From: JAEUKH01 sp964447205
GTDB taxonomy: Bacteria > Myxococcota_A > Polyangia > Polyangiales > Ga0077539
Assembly (NCBI GenBank): GCA_964447205.1
Contig: CAYUSB010000024.1
Location: 1 to 64,000, forward strand
DNA length: 64,000 bases
Reading direction: 5' to 3'
Part shown: one piece after another, positions 23,122 to 32,390 of the stretch
Layout: each line of letters opens with the position of its first letter
Numbering within the stretch: position 1 is the first letter of the stretch
Notes under the pieces: model-generated
Seen by the model: the letters and a program-made list of their open reading frames with translations, nothing else
The model's database searches: none
What the model was told of the DNA's origin: nothing
Position numbers and translations under genes: made by a program

Positions 23122-23640
23122 TCAGCCCTCGTCCGCGCGCGGCGGGCTCATCGACATCCGGGCCCTGCGCTGCATCCGCAGCCGGGCGGTGACAAACCCC
23201 ATCTCCTCGTACAGCTTGCGGGCCACGACGTTGTCGGCGTCGACGTCGAGCCCCACGTCGGCGATGCCCCGGGATCGGGCCTCCTCGAGGGCCCGCTCCA
23301 TCAGCAGCCGCCCGTAGCCCCGCGAGCGATACGGGGCCGCGATGGCCACGCTCATCACCCACAGCCACGGCCGCCCCGTCATGGCGTCCTCGCGCTCGGA
23401 GACAAACAGGTGCCCGGCGTAGGCCCCGTGCTCGTCGTCGAGGACGTACACCCGCCCGTGGTCGGCGGTGGGCCCCGACTCCGCCCAGCCGTGGCGCGAT
23501 CGTAAGACCTCAGGCCAGCGGGCCACAAAGGCCGCGCGATCGGCCTCGGTGGCGTACCGCAGCGTCTGAAGGCCCGTCTCGATGTCGAGGGCCAGAAAAC
23601 GCGGCCAGTCGTCGGCCCTGTACGGACGGATGCTTGGCAT
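23122..23640 (-). CDS. GNAT family N-acetyltransferase
   Basis: Protein of 172 aa starting MPSIRPYRADDWPRFLALD. The acetyl-CoA site is in VMSVAIAAPYRSRGYGRLLM (motif A, R-x-x-G-x-G/A pattern), followed by IADVGLDVDADNVVARKLYE and EEMGFV. The acceptor is unknown; the fold resembles RimI-like enzymes. Convergent with the cNMP-binding gene. Confidence 0.9.
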   Translation of the reverse strand: MPSIRPYRADDWPRFLALDIETGLQTLRYATEADRAAFVARWPEVLRSRHGWAESGPTADHGRVYVLDDEHGAYAGHLFVSEREDAMTGRPWLWVMSVAIAAPYRSRGYGRLLMERALEEARSRGIADVGLDVDADNVVARKLYEEMGFVTARLRMQRRARMSMSPPRADEG

Positions 23641-23685
23641 TGGGGGACTATGGTCGTCGTGGGGACCCCACCCCGTCAAGGGCCG

Positions 23686-24825
23686 TCACGGAAAGGCGTA
23701 CACCTCGGCCTCTCCATGAATCTGGACGAGGGCGTCAACATACTGAATGAGGGTGTCGCGGCGGCGGATCACGGCCTGCAACTGCCGCTCGTTCAACAGG
23801 GGTCTGCCCTGGTCGGCGTCGGGCGCGATGGAGGCCGCCAGGGAGGCGTAGGTCAGGGCCCGGGCCCGGTCGATGAGGGTCCGTGAGAAACGCTGGACCC
23901 GCTGGAGGAAGGACAACATCCGCTCGGCCTTCCACCGGGGCAGGGGTTCGAGGAAGCCCCCGTTGTTGTCGCGGTAGACCATCCGTCCTTCGCCGTCGAC
24001 GAGGGTGTTGGTGCCGTGCCAGCGGTCCCAGTTGCCGATGATGAAGTCGAACACCACCAGGGTGCTGATCTCCTCCACCCGGCGGCGCTGATCGGGGGCG
24101 ATGGGGGACCCCGCGATCAGGGAGTTGGTCCAGCGCTCCACCGCGGGGCCGGAGAAGATCCCGAGGAGGCGCAGGACCGGGACCCAGTAGATCATGGCCC
24201 CCACCGACACCCCGTTGGCAAACAGGACGCGGTTGGAGCGCCCCGCGGGGAGCTCCTGCACCGACACCCGACGCAGGACGGCCGGCGGGACCCGCTCCAG
24301 CCCCAGGAGCTGGTTGACCCGGAAGGCCGCGATCTCGGAGCGGTAGTGCTCCAGGTGGAGGGTCTCCCGGGGCTTGTACGACCCGTCGATGTCGCCCGGG
24401 AAGTCGCAGTAGAAGTTGATCGAGGTGTTGCCCACCTGGCGGGTGTTGGAGATCCGCCCGTTGCGCAGGGCCTCGAGGATCTGCTCCTCGGCGAAGCCGT
24501 TGTAGCGCCGCCCGCTGAGGTGATCGCTGCTGTCGCTGCTGGCCCCGTAGGGATTGGGCGGCAGGCTCACGGGCGGAAACCGCGGAGCCTCCTCGTCCTC
24601 GTGCGCGGCGGCCCCCGCCTCGGCCTCGGCCCCCGCGTCGGGTTCGGTGGTGGTGTCTGGCTCGGTCGCGACCCCGGCTTCGAGGTCCTCCCCGGCCTCG
24701 CCCGGAGGCCCCGCGTCGCGCAGGGTCGTCCGGGCGGTGGAGGGGCCCCGTTGGGCCAGGACCGGCCCCGCCAGAGCCACCAGGGCGGCCAGGGCCGCCG
24801 TCCATCGTGCGATCGTACGAACCAT
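23686..24825 (-). CDS. Exported Fam20-like kinase
   Basis: Protein of 379 aa with a signal peptide ending in GPVLAQ and an acidic linker to about residue 80. The catalytic region keeps the order seen in Fam20 secretory-pathway kinases: Lys151 in GSYKPRE (ATP lysine), Glu164 in RSEIAAFRVNQLLGLERVPP, Asp267 in IIGNWDRWHG (catalytic loop) and Asp286 in VYRDNNGGF (metal site). Animal Fam20 proteins phosphorylate secreted proteins or glycans. This bacterial relative would act outside the cytoplasm on an unknown substrate. An ATG at 24825 is preferred to a TTG two codons upstream. Confidence 0.8.
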   Translation of the reverse strand: MVRTIARWTAALAALVALAGPVLAQRGPSTARTTLRDAGPPGEAGEDLEAGVATEPDTTTEPDAGAEAEAGAAAHEDEEAPRFPPVSLPPNPYGASSDSSDHLSGRRYNGFAEEQILEALRNGRISNTRQVGNTSINFYCDFPGDIDGSYKPRETLHLEHYRSEIAAFRVNQLLGLERVPPAVLRRVSVQELPAGRSNRVLFANGVSVGAMIYWVPVLRLLGIFSGPAVERWTNSLIAGSPIAPDQRRRVEEISTLVVFDFIIGNWDRWHGTNTLVDGEGRMVYRDNNGGFLEPLPRWKAERMLSFLQRVQRFSRTLIDRARALTYASLAASIAPDADQGRPLLNERQLQAVIRRRDTLIQYVDALVQIHGEAEVYAFP

Positions 24826-24853
24826 GGGCAACGGTTACCGCGGCGACTGTACC

Positions 24854-25702
24854 TCATCCCGCCGGGGAGGGTGCGGCCGAAGGCGTATACACCGCGTGGC
24901 AGTTGGACCCCTGGGCCCCCCACACCCGGACCCACCCCGCCTCCCGGGCGAGGGCGTCGAGGGCCTCGAGGTCGACCCGGACGACGAAGCCCACCCCCTC
25001 GACGTACGCGGACCCGGGTTCGGGGCGCCCCGGGGCCCCGACGGCGCGCAGAAGGGCCGAGACCCCCGCAAACACCTGTCCCGCCCGCCCCGTGTGGCGC
25101 GGCGGGAGCACGGTGCTCACCAGAACCGGGCCCGTCACCACCCGCCGGAGGGCCTCCAGGACCTCCCGCCGGGCCTCTGAGCCGACGACGTGAGAGAGGC
25201 TCCCCCAGCCGCAGATGGCGGCGTCGAAGGGCCCCTCCGCCACGACCTCCGCGAGCGGGCCCCCGCGACCCCCCACGGCCTCGCAGAGGTCGGCGTAGGC
25301 CCCCCGCACGAGACGGACCCCGGGCGGGAGCCGCCCTGCGACCTCGCCCACGAGGCCCGGGCTGGGGTCGAAGCCCACGGCCTCGAAGCCCAGACCGGCC
25401 AGGGCCGCGAGCTCCCGACCGCCTCCCGCCCCGCCCACCAGGAGCCGGGCCCCGGGCCGGAGCTGCATCTGGGCGAGGGCCTCGCGCTCCCAGGCGAAGA
25501 ACCCGCGGGCGAAGGCCGCCCCGCCCGGGAGGTAGGTGCTCTGGGAGGCGTAGAGCCACGCCGTGGTGGCCGCCCGGGCCTCGGGGTCGAGGAGGCCCAG
25601 GAGCAGGGCGTCTCGGGCCGCAGCCCGCACCCGCAGGGCCGCCCCGAGGGCCCGATCGAAGCCCACCACCCCCTTCACCCACCGCGGCACCGGACGCTCC
25701 AT
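24854..25702 (-). CDS. SAM-dependent methyltransferase-like protein
   Basis: Protein of 282 aa. Residues about 85-200 show a class I Rossmann methyltransferase: motif I ARLLVGGAGGGRELAALAGL, acidic end of strand 2 AVGFDPSPGL, and FDAAICGWGSLSHV (motif IV/post-motif). The N-terminal 80 residues are helical (LRVRAAARDALLLGLLDPEA). The acceptor is unknown. It precedes the Fam20-like kinase on the same strand by 28 nt and may be co-transcribed with it. Confidence 0.82.
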   Translation of the reverse strand: MERPVPRWVKGVVGFDRALGAALRVRAAARDALLLGLLDPEARAATTAWLYASQSTYLPGGAAFARGFFAWEREALAQMQLRPGARLLVGGAGGGRELAALAGLGFEAVGFDPSPGLVGEVAGRLPPGVRLVRGAYADLCEAVGGRGGPLAEVVAEGPFDAAICGWGSLSHVVGSEARREVLEALRRVVTGPVLVSTVLPPRHTGRAGQVFAGVSALLRAVGAPGRPEPGSAYVEGVGFVVRVDLEALDALAREAGWVRVWGAQGSNCHAVYTPSAAPSPAG

Positions 25703-25783
25703 GGTCGGGCCGTACGATACCCCTGACGCCCGGTTCGGACTTGACGGATCGGGAACAGGGCCCGTTGAATCGGCCGCACCCCT

Positions 25784-27004
25784 ATGGACCCCGAAGACCG
25801 CTGGACCGATGCCTTTCTGGACAGCCTCCGCGCCGAGGCCGACCCGGTGGCCGACCGTACGATCGAGGCCCTGTACGCCCACGGCAACATCGACGAGGTC
25901 AACGCCGTCCTCGGCCGCCTCGTGTGCAACGACGGACCCGTGAGCGACGCCCTCCCCCCGGCCGCCCGGATGTACTTCGAGGGCACCGACCAGCTGCCCG
26001 CGTGGGCCGACCCGGCCCTCATCGAGCGGGGCGAGCGGGTCTTTATGAAGTACGGCCTCCTCGGGCTGGTGGGCCTGCTCGGCGGAGCCCTGCCGGAGTG
26101 TTATGGGATGGCCAAGGGGGTGAAGGTCCTGGCCCTGACCCAGAGGCTCCAGGCCCACACCCGGAGGCGCCTCTACGAGACGGCCCAGATGGTGGTGGAC
26201 GTGATGGCCCCCGGGGGCCTCGGGCCCCACGGGCACGGGATCCGTACGGCCCAGAAGGTCAGGCTGATGCACGCCACCATCCGCCACCTGCTCCTGCTCG
26301 ACCCGGCCGAGGCCCAGCGGACGCAGCGCGACCAGCGCAGCTTCGCCGCCGTCCTGGGCGACCAGGCCTGGGACCCGTCCCTCGGGCTCCCCATCAACCA
26401 GGAGGACATGGCCTTCACCCTGCTCACCTTCGACGTGGTCATCCGCCGCACCTGGAAGGTCCTCGGGGCCGAGCTCTCCCCCGAAGACGAGGCCGCCTAC
26501 CACCACTGCTGGAACGTCGTAGGCCACATCATGGGCGTACGCGACGACCTCCTCGTGCCGAGCGTCGAGGACGCCGACGCCTTGTTTCGCCGCATCCGCG
26601 ACCACCAGCAGGGCCCCTGCCACGAGGGCCAGATGCTCACCCGGGCCCTCCTGGAGACCATCACCGACGTGCTCGACCTGCCCGTCGGGGGCCGCCTCGC
26701 CCCGGTGGTTCTGATGCACGTGACCCTGTCGCCGCAGACCACCACGGTCCTCGCCGTGCCCCCGGTGCCGCGGCTCGTGTCGGTGCTGATGGTGCCGGTC
26801 TTCGCCGCCCTCAACCTGGTCATCGACGCCCGCGACGCCCTGGCCCGCGACGTCCCGGGCTTCGACCGGCTGACGGTCTACCTCGGCCGACGGTGGGTCA
26901 CACGCCTCACCCGCATCGACCGGGGCGGGCAACGCACCCTCTTCCGCCTGCCCGAGCAGCTCGCCACGGCCTGGCGTATCCCGCGGCCCGCCCCGACAGC
27001 CTGA
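25784..27004 (+). CDS. Oxygenase MpaB family / DUF2236 protein
   Basis: Protein of 406 aa resembling the DUF2236 group, which includes latex-clearing rubber oxygenases and fungal MpaB. Visible hallmarks are MKYGLLGLVGLLGGALPECY, a central RLMHATIRHLLL helix with the expected haem-ligand histidines, and HHCWNVVGHIMGVRDDLL near residue 245. Family members use a b-type haem for oxidative cleavage or are cofactor-free. The substrate is unknown. It is divergent from the methyltransferase gene across 81 bases. Confidence 0.82.
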   Translation: MDPEDRWTDAFLDSLRAEADPVADRTIEALYAHGNIDEVNAVLGRLVCNDGPVSDALPPAARMYFEGTDQLPAWADPALIERGERVFMKYGLLGLVGLLGGALPECYGMAKGVKVLALTQRLQAHTRRRLYETAQMVVDVMAPGGLGPHGHGIRTAQKVRLMHATIRHLLLLDPAEAQRTQRDQRSFAAVLGDQAWDPSLGLPINQEDMAFTLLTFDVVIRRTWKVLGAELSPEDEAAYHHCWNVVGHIMGVRDDLLVPSVEDADALFRRIRDHQQGPCHEGQMLTRALLETITDVLDLPVGGRLAPVVLMHVTLSPQTTTVLAVPPVPRLVSVLMVPVFAALNLVIDARDALARDVPGFDRLTVYLGRRWVTRLTRIDRGGQRTLFRLPEQLATAWRIPRPAPTA

Positions 27005-27097
27005 GGGGCTGTCGCCCGGGCGAGGCCGGTGCCATGATGGGCGTGTAAGAGTCGTAGGGCCCGCGCCGCCGCGGAGCCCCCGTGGAGGACCGTGACA

Positions 27098-27388
27098 ATG
27101 AGCGACGAAGTTCGCATGGTGATGTGCCGCAAGCTGAAGGAGACCCTGCCGGGCCTCAAGCGCCCCCCGTACCGCAACGAGCTTGGGCAGCGCCTGTTCG
27201 AGGAGGTCTCCCAGCAGGCCTGGGACGCCTGGCTCCGCGACTCCGTGAAGCTGGTCAACACCTACAAGCCCGACCTCGCCACCGTGGCCGGGACCCGCTT
27301 CATGATGGAGCAGTGCGAGATCTACTTCGGCTACAAAGAGGGCGACCTCGCCGGCACCGCCTGGACCCCCCCCAAGGAAGGCGAGTAA
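27098..27388 (+). CDS. yggX: Probable Fe(2+)-trafficking protein YggX
   Basis: Protein of 96 aa. MVMCRKLKETLPGLKRPPYR carries the conserved Cys near the N-terminus, followed by ELGQRLFEEVSQQAWDAWLR and FMMEQCEIYFG, as in YggX, which protects Fe-S enzymes against oxidative damage. The ATG at 27098 has GGAGG nine nt upstream. Convergent with the MscS gene, with three bases between stops. Confidence 0.92.
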   Translation: MSDEVRMVMCRKLKETLPGLKRPPYRNELGQRLFEEVSQQAWDAWLRDSVKLVNTYKPDLATVAGTRFMMEQCEIYFGYKEGDLAGTAWTPPKEGE

Positions 27389-27391
27389 CTC

Positions 27392-28306
27392 TCAGCCCTC
27401 GGTCGCGCCCTCGCCCTCGGTCTTGCCCTCGGTCCTGCCCTCAAGGTTGACCGTGATCGTGCCCCCCCGCAGGTGCAGGTCGCGTTGGGGGAAGGGGATC
27501 TCGATCGCCCGGGCCTTGAGGGCGTGCCAGATGGCGAAGTTGAGCTCGCTGCGAAACGCCCTGGGCCGCCCCACATACTCCGTCGTCCACACCCCCAACT
27601 TGAACTCCAGGGCGCTGTCTCCGAAGGCCTCGAACTGCACCACGGGGGCAGGCTCTTGGAGCACCCCCGGGTGCCCCGCGGCCACCTCCAGGAGCGCCGT
27701 CCGCACCACCTCAGGGTCGGCCGCGTAGCTCACCCCCACGGGGATCTGGAAGCGCACCACCCGGTCGGTGTGCGACCAGTTGATCACCGTCGAGGAGATA
27801 AACTGCGAGTTGGGCACGATGATGGCGATGTTGTCGCTCGTGCGCACCGTGGTGGCCCGGATGGAGATGTCCACCACGTCGCCGTCGACGGCCCCGATCT
27901 CGATGCGGTCGCCCACCTTGATGGGCCGCTCGAAGAGGATGATCACGCCCGAGATGAGGTTGTTGGTGATGGTCTGCAGGCCAAACCCGATGCCCACCGA
28001 CAGGGCCCCGGCGATGACTGTGAGGGTCGACAGGTCGATCCCGACGGACTGAAACACCACCAGGAGCCCGATCCCCACGAAGAGATAGCGGGCGATGGCC
28101 CCGATCGACTCGCGCACCCCCGGGTCGAGGGAGGTCCGGGCCAGGACCCGGCGCACGAGGACGCGCTTGAAATACCCCGAGCCGATCAAGACCCCGCTCA
28201 CCAGCAGGAGCAGGAGCAGGAGGGTCTGCACGGTGACCTGCCGGGCCCCGAGCTTGAAGAGCTCGTAGCCCAGGATGGCCCGCAGGACGACGCCCAGGTG
28301 CTGCAT
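27392..28306 (-). CDS. mscS: Small-conductance mechanosensitive channel, MscS family
   Basis: Protein of 304 aa with three membrane segments. TM3 and the start of the beta domain are diagnostic: VIAGALSVGIGFGLQTITNN followed by LISGVIILFERPIKVGDRIE. The cytoplasmic alpha/beta domain follows (IPFPQRDLHL). Such channels open under hypo-osmotic shock. The C-terminus is a charged repeat (EGRTEGKTEGEGATEG). Confidence 0.93.
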   Translation of the reverse strand: MQHLGVVLRAILGYELFKLGARQVTVQTLLLLLLLVSGVLIGSGYFKRVLVRRVLARTSLDPGVRESIGAIARYLFVGIGLLVVFQSVGIDLSTLTVIAGALSVGIGFGLQTITNNLISGVIILFERPIKVGDRIEIGAVDGDVVDISIRATTVRTSDNIAIIVPNSQFISSTVINWSHTDRVVRFQIPVGVSYAADPEVVRTALLEVAAGHPGVLQEPAPVVQFEAFGDSALEFKLGVWTTEYVGRPRAFRSELNFAIWHALKARAIEIPFPQRDLHLRGGTITVNLEGRTEGKTEGEGATEG

Positions 28307-28312
28307 CGCGGG

Positions 28313-29452
28313 TCAGCTCAGGGACTTACGGTAGATGCGGTACCGCTTGTAGACCTTCGCCCCCATGTGGGTGATGCCCGCGTTGATGGGGGAGTCGTCC
28401 TCGCGGGTCCACGACAGCTCGCCCCACGCGTAGCCCTTGGCCATCCCCCGCCGGGCCACCTCGACGTACATCGCCGCCGACAGGCCCATGTACCGCCGGA
28501 CCCCGCGCAGCTCGTTGCGGATCCCCAGGAGCATCAGCCGGGCCGACCGGGGCGGGCGACGAGCCACCTTCATCCGCCACACGATCTTCAGGAGCTTGAG
28601 GGCCGTGATGTTGTGCCGGTACTCGTGCAGGAGCTCGTTGAGGTTGGGCAGGAGGATGCACATCCCCTGGGGTTTGCCGTCGACCTCGGCGATGAAGGCC
28701 AGGTCGGGGTCGAGGATGAGCGACAGGTCGTCGGCCATCTTGACGACCTCCTCGGGCAGGGCCGGCACGAAGCCCCACTTGCCCGCCCAGGCGTCGTTGT
28801 AGATCTCCATGATGATCTTGAGCTCGTCGTGCATCTTGCGCGGGTTGACCGAGCGGAGCTTCACCTCGGGCATCTCCTGCACGTTCTTCCAGGCGGCCTC
28901 GGCGCGTTTGGGCATCGAGCCGACGGCGTAGCGCCACGCCAGGAGGTCTTTCTCCTTCTCGAGGCCGGCCGAGACGGCCACCCGGTCTTGCCACGCCCGG
29001 GAGTGGGCCATCATCAGGACGGGGGGCGTGTCGAAGCCCTCCACGAGGACCCCGACCTCCTCGTTGGCGTAGAGCGAGAAGGGGCCGGTCATGGTGTCCA
29101 TGCCCCGGGACTTGAGCCACTGGGCGGCGTGGTCGACGAGGGCCTTGCCCACGGCGTCGTCGTCGACCGTGTCGAAGAAGCCGAAGAAGCCGGTCTTCTC
29201 GTTCCACAAGCGGTTGTGCTCGCGGTCGATGCTGGCCGAGCAGCGGCCCACCAGGGCCCCGTCGCGCCAGGCCGTGAGGTAGACCGCCTCGGCCCGGAGG
29301 AAGAAGGGGTTTTTCTTCGGGTGCAGCCGCTCCCGGACCTCCAGCGACAAGGGCGGAACCCACTGCGGGTCGTCGGCGAACACCACCTCCCCCGCCCGCA
29401 GAAAGTCGTCGATGTTGCCGCCCGGAACGTGCTCACGAATCGTAATGCTCAT
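28313..29452 (-). CDS. GNAT-like N-acetyltransferase superfamily protein
   Basis: Protein of 379 aa starting MSITIREHVPGGNIDDFLRA. It has two GNAT-like halves, with WVPPLSLEVRERLHPKKNPF and FLRAEAVYLTAWRDGALVGR early, and MAKGYAWGELSWTREDDSPI with AGITHMGAKVYKRYRIYRK near the end. This full-length pattern is common in Bacteroidota, Myxococcota and Actinobacteria as an uncharacterised acyltransferase-like family. The lack of a clear Q/R-x-x-G-x-G/A site suggests an unusual acyl-CoA pocket. It is upstream of mscS by 6 nt. Confidence 0.82.
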   Translation of the reverse strand: MSITIREHVPGGNIDDFLRAGEVVFADDPQWVPPLSLEVRERLHPKKNPFFLRAEAVYLTAWRDGALVGRCSASIDREHNRLWNEKTGFFGFFDTVDDDAVGKALVDHAAQWLKSRGMDTMTGPFSLYANEEVGVLVEGFDTPPVLMMAHSRAWQDRVAVSAGLEKEKDLLAWRYAVGSMPKRAEAAWKNVQEMPEVKLRSVNPRKMHDELKIIMEIYNDAWAGKWGFVPALPEEVVKMADDLSLILDPDLAFIAEVDGKPQGMCILLPNLNELLHEYRHNITALKLLKIVWRMKVARRPPRSARLMLLGIRNELRGVRRYMGLSAAMYVEVARRGMAKGYAWGELSWTREDDSPINAGITHMGAKVYKRYRIYRKSLS

Positions 29453-29508
29453 CAGAGGCCGCGGAGGTAATCACAGCCCCGCCCACGGGGGAAGGCCCGT
29501 CGCCTCCC

Positions 29509-30594
29509 TCAGTACACCGCCGACAGCACCGCGTGGCACTGCCCGAGCTGCGCCACCGTCTCCCCCCGCCCGGCCGCCACGGCCGCGGTGCACCCGGCGG
29601 CCACGGTCACCCCGTCGACGGTCACCGCGCCCTCCAGGACGGTGATCCCCAGGAGGGCGTCCCAGTCGGGCAACGAGACCGCCCCGTCGCCCGTCAGCCG
29701 GGCCACCTGCAGGGCCGGGCTCGGGAGCCCTCCCCCGGTCGCCCCACACAACGGGGTCAGCCTGGGCGCCCCCTCCCGCACCGCCGTCCCCGCCCGGAGC
29801 AGAACCTCCCGCACGAAGGCCTCCCCCCGCGGGGCCCCCCAGTCGGTCACCGCCAGGGCGTCGTGGACGTGCAGGGCCCGCGGGGCTCCCTTCGGGTCGA
29901 GTCGACCGTCGGCCGCATACCGCCGCCCCCAGTCCCAGTACCGATAGGTCAACCCCCGACGCCCCGGGATCACCCGTTGGGGCTCGACCAGGACCAGCCC
30001 CGGCCCGATGGCGTGGGCCGTGCCCGGGTCGATGCGGAAGAAATCTCCCACCGCGCAGGGCACGAAATTGAGCATGGCCGACACGTCCCCGCCGCCCTCC
30101 AGGGCCGCCCGGAGATCCCCGTCGGTCACCTCGGGCCGCAGCCCCAGGTACACCCCCGCCCCCGCCTCGGCCTCGACGACGTACCAGCACTCCGGCTTGC
30201 CGCTCTCCTCGGGGGACAGGCCCGCGTAGTCGTCGGCCGGATGGATCTGCACCGACAAGGCCTGGGCGCTGTCAAGCAGCTTGACCAGGAGCCCCGTCCC
30301 GCGGTGCCCCGCCCGGGCCTCGCGCCCGAGCCACCAGACCGGGTCGTCGGCCACCACCTCGGCCAGGGTGGCCGCGCGCCCAAGAACCCGGCTCGGGAAG
30401 TCGGGCTCGACGCTCAGCTCCCAGCTCTCGCCGAGGGGGCGGCCCTGCCATGGGCCGGGGTCGGCCACGGCGTCGTGTTTCCATCGGGCCAGGAGCCGGG
30501 TCCCGCCCCAGGGGGTGCGTGACGGGGGGGTGAAATTGTCGGGGTGAAGCGGCAACACCTTGTGCACAAGGGGATTGTAGCCCGATCCCCGCAT
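29509..30594 (-). CDS. manA: Mannose-6-phosphate isomerase, class I
   Basis: Protein of 361 aa with the type I PMI zinc site: QIHPADDYAG (Gln and His ligands), GKPECWYVV (Glu) and RIDPGTAHAIGPGLVLVEPQ (final His). It interconverts fructose-6-phosphate and mannose-6-phosphate to feed GDP-mannose for polysaccharides. The start is uncertain: ATG at 30594, or a GTG at 30567 that would give MHKVLPLHPDNFTPPSR and lies just after a TACAAT box. Confidence 0.92.
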   Translation of the reverse strand: MRGSGYNPLVHKVLPLHPDNFTPPSRTPWGGTRLLARWKHDAVADPGPWQGRPLGESWELSVEPDFPSRVLGRAATLAEVVADDPVWWLGREARAGHRGTGLLVKLLDSAQALSVQIHPADDYAGLSPEESGKPECWYVVEAEAGAGVYLGLRPEVTDGDLRAALEGGGDVSAMLNFVPCAVGDFFRIDPGTAHAIGPGLVLVEPQRVIPGRRGLTYRYWDWGRRYAADGRLDPKGAPRALHVHDALAVTDWGAPRGEAFVREVLLRAGTAVREGAPRLTPLCGATGGGLPSPALQVARLTGDGAVSLPDWDALLGITVLEGAVTVDGVTVAAGCTAAVAAGRGETVAQLGQCHAVLSAVY

Positions 30595-30637
30595 CGCCCA
30601 CTACGGACTTCGCGTGTACATTCCGGGCCACTCCTCC

Positions 30638-32308
30638 ATGACTACACGACGCTCGGTCCTCCAGTTGCTCGGCGCCCTCGGCGCGGGCGCCGCCTCCACC
30701 GCCGCGGGCTGCTCCGATGAGCCCACGGCCACCCCTGGCACCGACGCAGGGGCCTCGGACGCCGGCCTGCCGACCGACACCGGGGCTGCCACCGACGCAG
30801 GGCCCGGCGATGTCCCTGCCCCGCCCGCGGATGTTCCGCCGCGCCCGTATACGGCCTTTCAGCACGGGGTGGCCAGCGGAGACCCCCTCCCCGAGGCCGT
30901 GATCCTCTGGACCCGGGTCACCCCCCGTCCGGGCGCCCCCGTCGCCCCCGTCGAGGTCACCTGGGAGATCGCCCGCGACCCCACCTTCATGATGCGAGCG
31001 GGTGGGGGCACGGTCACCGCCGAGGCCGCCCGGGACTACACCGTCAAGCTCGACGCCACCGGCCTCGAGGCCGCGACCACGTACTTCTACCGCTTCCGCG
31101 CCGGCGAGTTTGTCTCCCCCGTAGGCCGCACCCGCACGGCCCCGACCGGCGGGGTCTCGCGCATGCGCCTCGCCGTCGTGTCGTGCAGCAGCTACGCCCA
31201 CGGGTACTTCCACGCGTACGACAAGCTCTCCCGGCGCCTCGACCTCGACGCCGTGATCCACCTCGGCGACTACATCTACGAGTACGCCACGGGCCGCTAC
31301 GGGGCCTTGCGCGAGTACGACCCCCCGACGGAGATCCACACCCTCTCCGACTACCGCCGCCGCTACGCCCACTACCGCCGCGACCCCATGCTCCGGGCGG
31401 CCCACCAGCAGCACCCCTTCATCCCCATCTGGGACGATCACGAGTCGGTCAACAACGCCAACACCACCGACCCCGAAGATCACACCCTGGGCGATTGGGC
31501 CGCGCGCAAGGCCGCGGCCATCCAGGCCTACAACGAGTGGATGCCCATCCGCAGCCAGACCAACCCCGCCCAGATCTGGCGCCGCCTGGCCTTCGGCGAC
31601 CTGCTCGACCTCGTGCTCCTCGACACCCGGCTGTGGCAGAGGGCCGCCCAGAGCTCGCTCCCGGCCGACCTCAGCGACCCCAGCCGGCAGCTCCTCGGGG
31701 CCGACCAGGAGGCGTGGTTTCACCAGCAGGTGAGCACCTCCCGGGCCCGGTGGAAGCTCGTCGGACAGCAGGTGATGATGGGCCAGCTCCCGCAGGTCCT
31801 CAACAACGACCAGTGGGACGGCTACCCCGTGGCCCGCTCGCGTTTCTTCTCCCTCCTGCGCGCGATGATGGTCCCCAACGTGGTGGTCCTCACCGGCGAC
31901 ATCCACACCTCCTGGGCCATGGAGCTCACCGAAGACTTCCGCGACGTGATGGCCTACGACCCCACCACGGGCCGCGGATCGCTCGCCACGGAGTTTGTCG
32001 TGCCGGCCATCACCTCGCCGGGCTTCACCCCGGGGCTGGCCGCCATCGTGGCCCCGCTCATCACCCGCGACTCGCGGCACGTGAAGTATTTCGAGCTCGT
32101 GCGCCGCGGGTACGTCATCCTCGACGTGACCCCCGAGCGCCTCCAGGCGGCGTTCTTCTATGTCGACGACATCACCACCACGGCCTCGGGCGAGTCGTTC
32201 GGGGCGGCCTTCTCGGTGCGCAACGGCACCCCCGCCCTCGTGCGCGACGAGGCGGCCATGGCCCCGCCGACCGCCGTACGCCCCGGAGCGCCGCCCGAGA
32301 TGGGCTGA
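30638..32308 (+). CDS. phoD: Alkaline phosphatase D (PhoD-like)
   Basis: Protein of 556 aa starting with a Tat-type signal, MTTRRSVLQLLGALGAGAAS, followed by a Cys that could also be lipidated (AAGC). The PhoD N-terminal domain (FQHGVASGDPLPEAVILWTR) precedes the phosphodiesterase/monoesterase domain with VIHLGDYIYEYATG, IWDDHESVNNANTTD, and VVVLTGDIHTSWAMEL as metal-binding blocks. Enzymes of this family release phosphate from phosphomono- and diesters outside the cytoplasm. Twin Arg and the metal motifs support folding before export. Divergent from manA. Confidence 0.93.
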   Translation: MTTRRSVLQLLGALGAGAASTAAGCSDEPTATPGTDAGASDAGLPTDTGAATDAGPGDVPAPPADVPPRPYTAFQHGVASGDPLPEAVILWTRVTPRPGAPVAPVEVTWEIARDPTFMMRAGGGTVTAEAARDYTVKLDATGLEAATTYFYRFRAGEFVSPVGRTRTAPTGGVSRMRLAVVSCSSYAHGYFHAYDKLSRRLDLDAVIHLGDYIYEYATGRYGALREYDPPTEIHTLSDYRRRYAHYRRDPMLRAAHQQHPFIPIWDDHESVNNANTTDPEDHTLGDWAARKAAAIQAYNEWMPIRSQTNPAQIWRRLAFGDLLDLVLLDTRLWQRAAQSSLPADLSDPSRQLLGADQEAWFHQQVSTSRARWKLVGQQVMMGQLPQVLNNDQWDGYPVARSRFFSLLRAMMVPNVVVLTGDIHTSWAMELTEDFRDVMAYDPTTGRGSLATEFVVPAITSPGFTPGLAAIVAPLITRDSRHVKYFELVRRGYVILDVTPERLQAAFFYVDDITTTASGESFGAAFSVRNGTPALVRDEAAMAPPTAVRPGAPPEMG

Positions 32309-32390
32309 GGCGCCTCGCGGACATCACGGCTCCTGTTCTCGGCGGGCGATGGTGATGGACAGGCCCCGAGCGATGCGTTGAAATCTCCCA

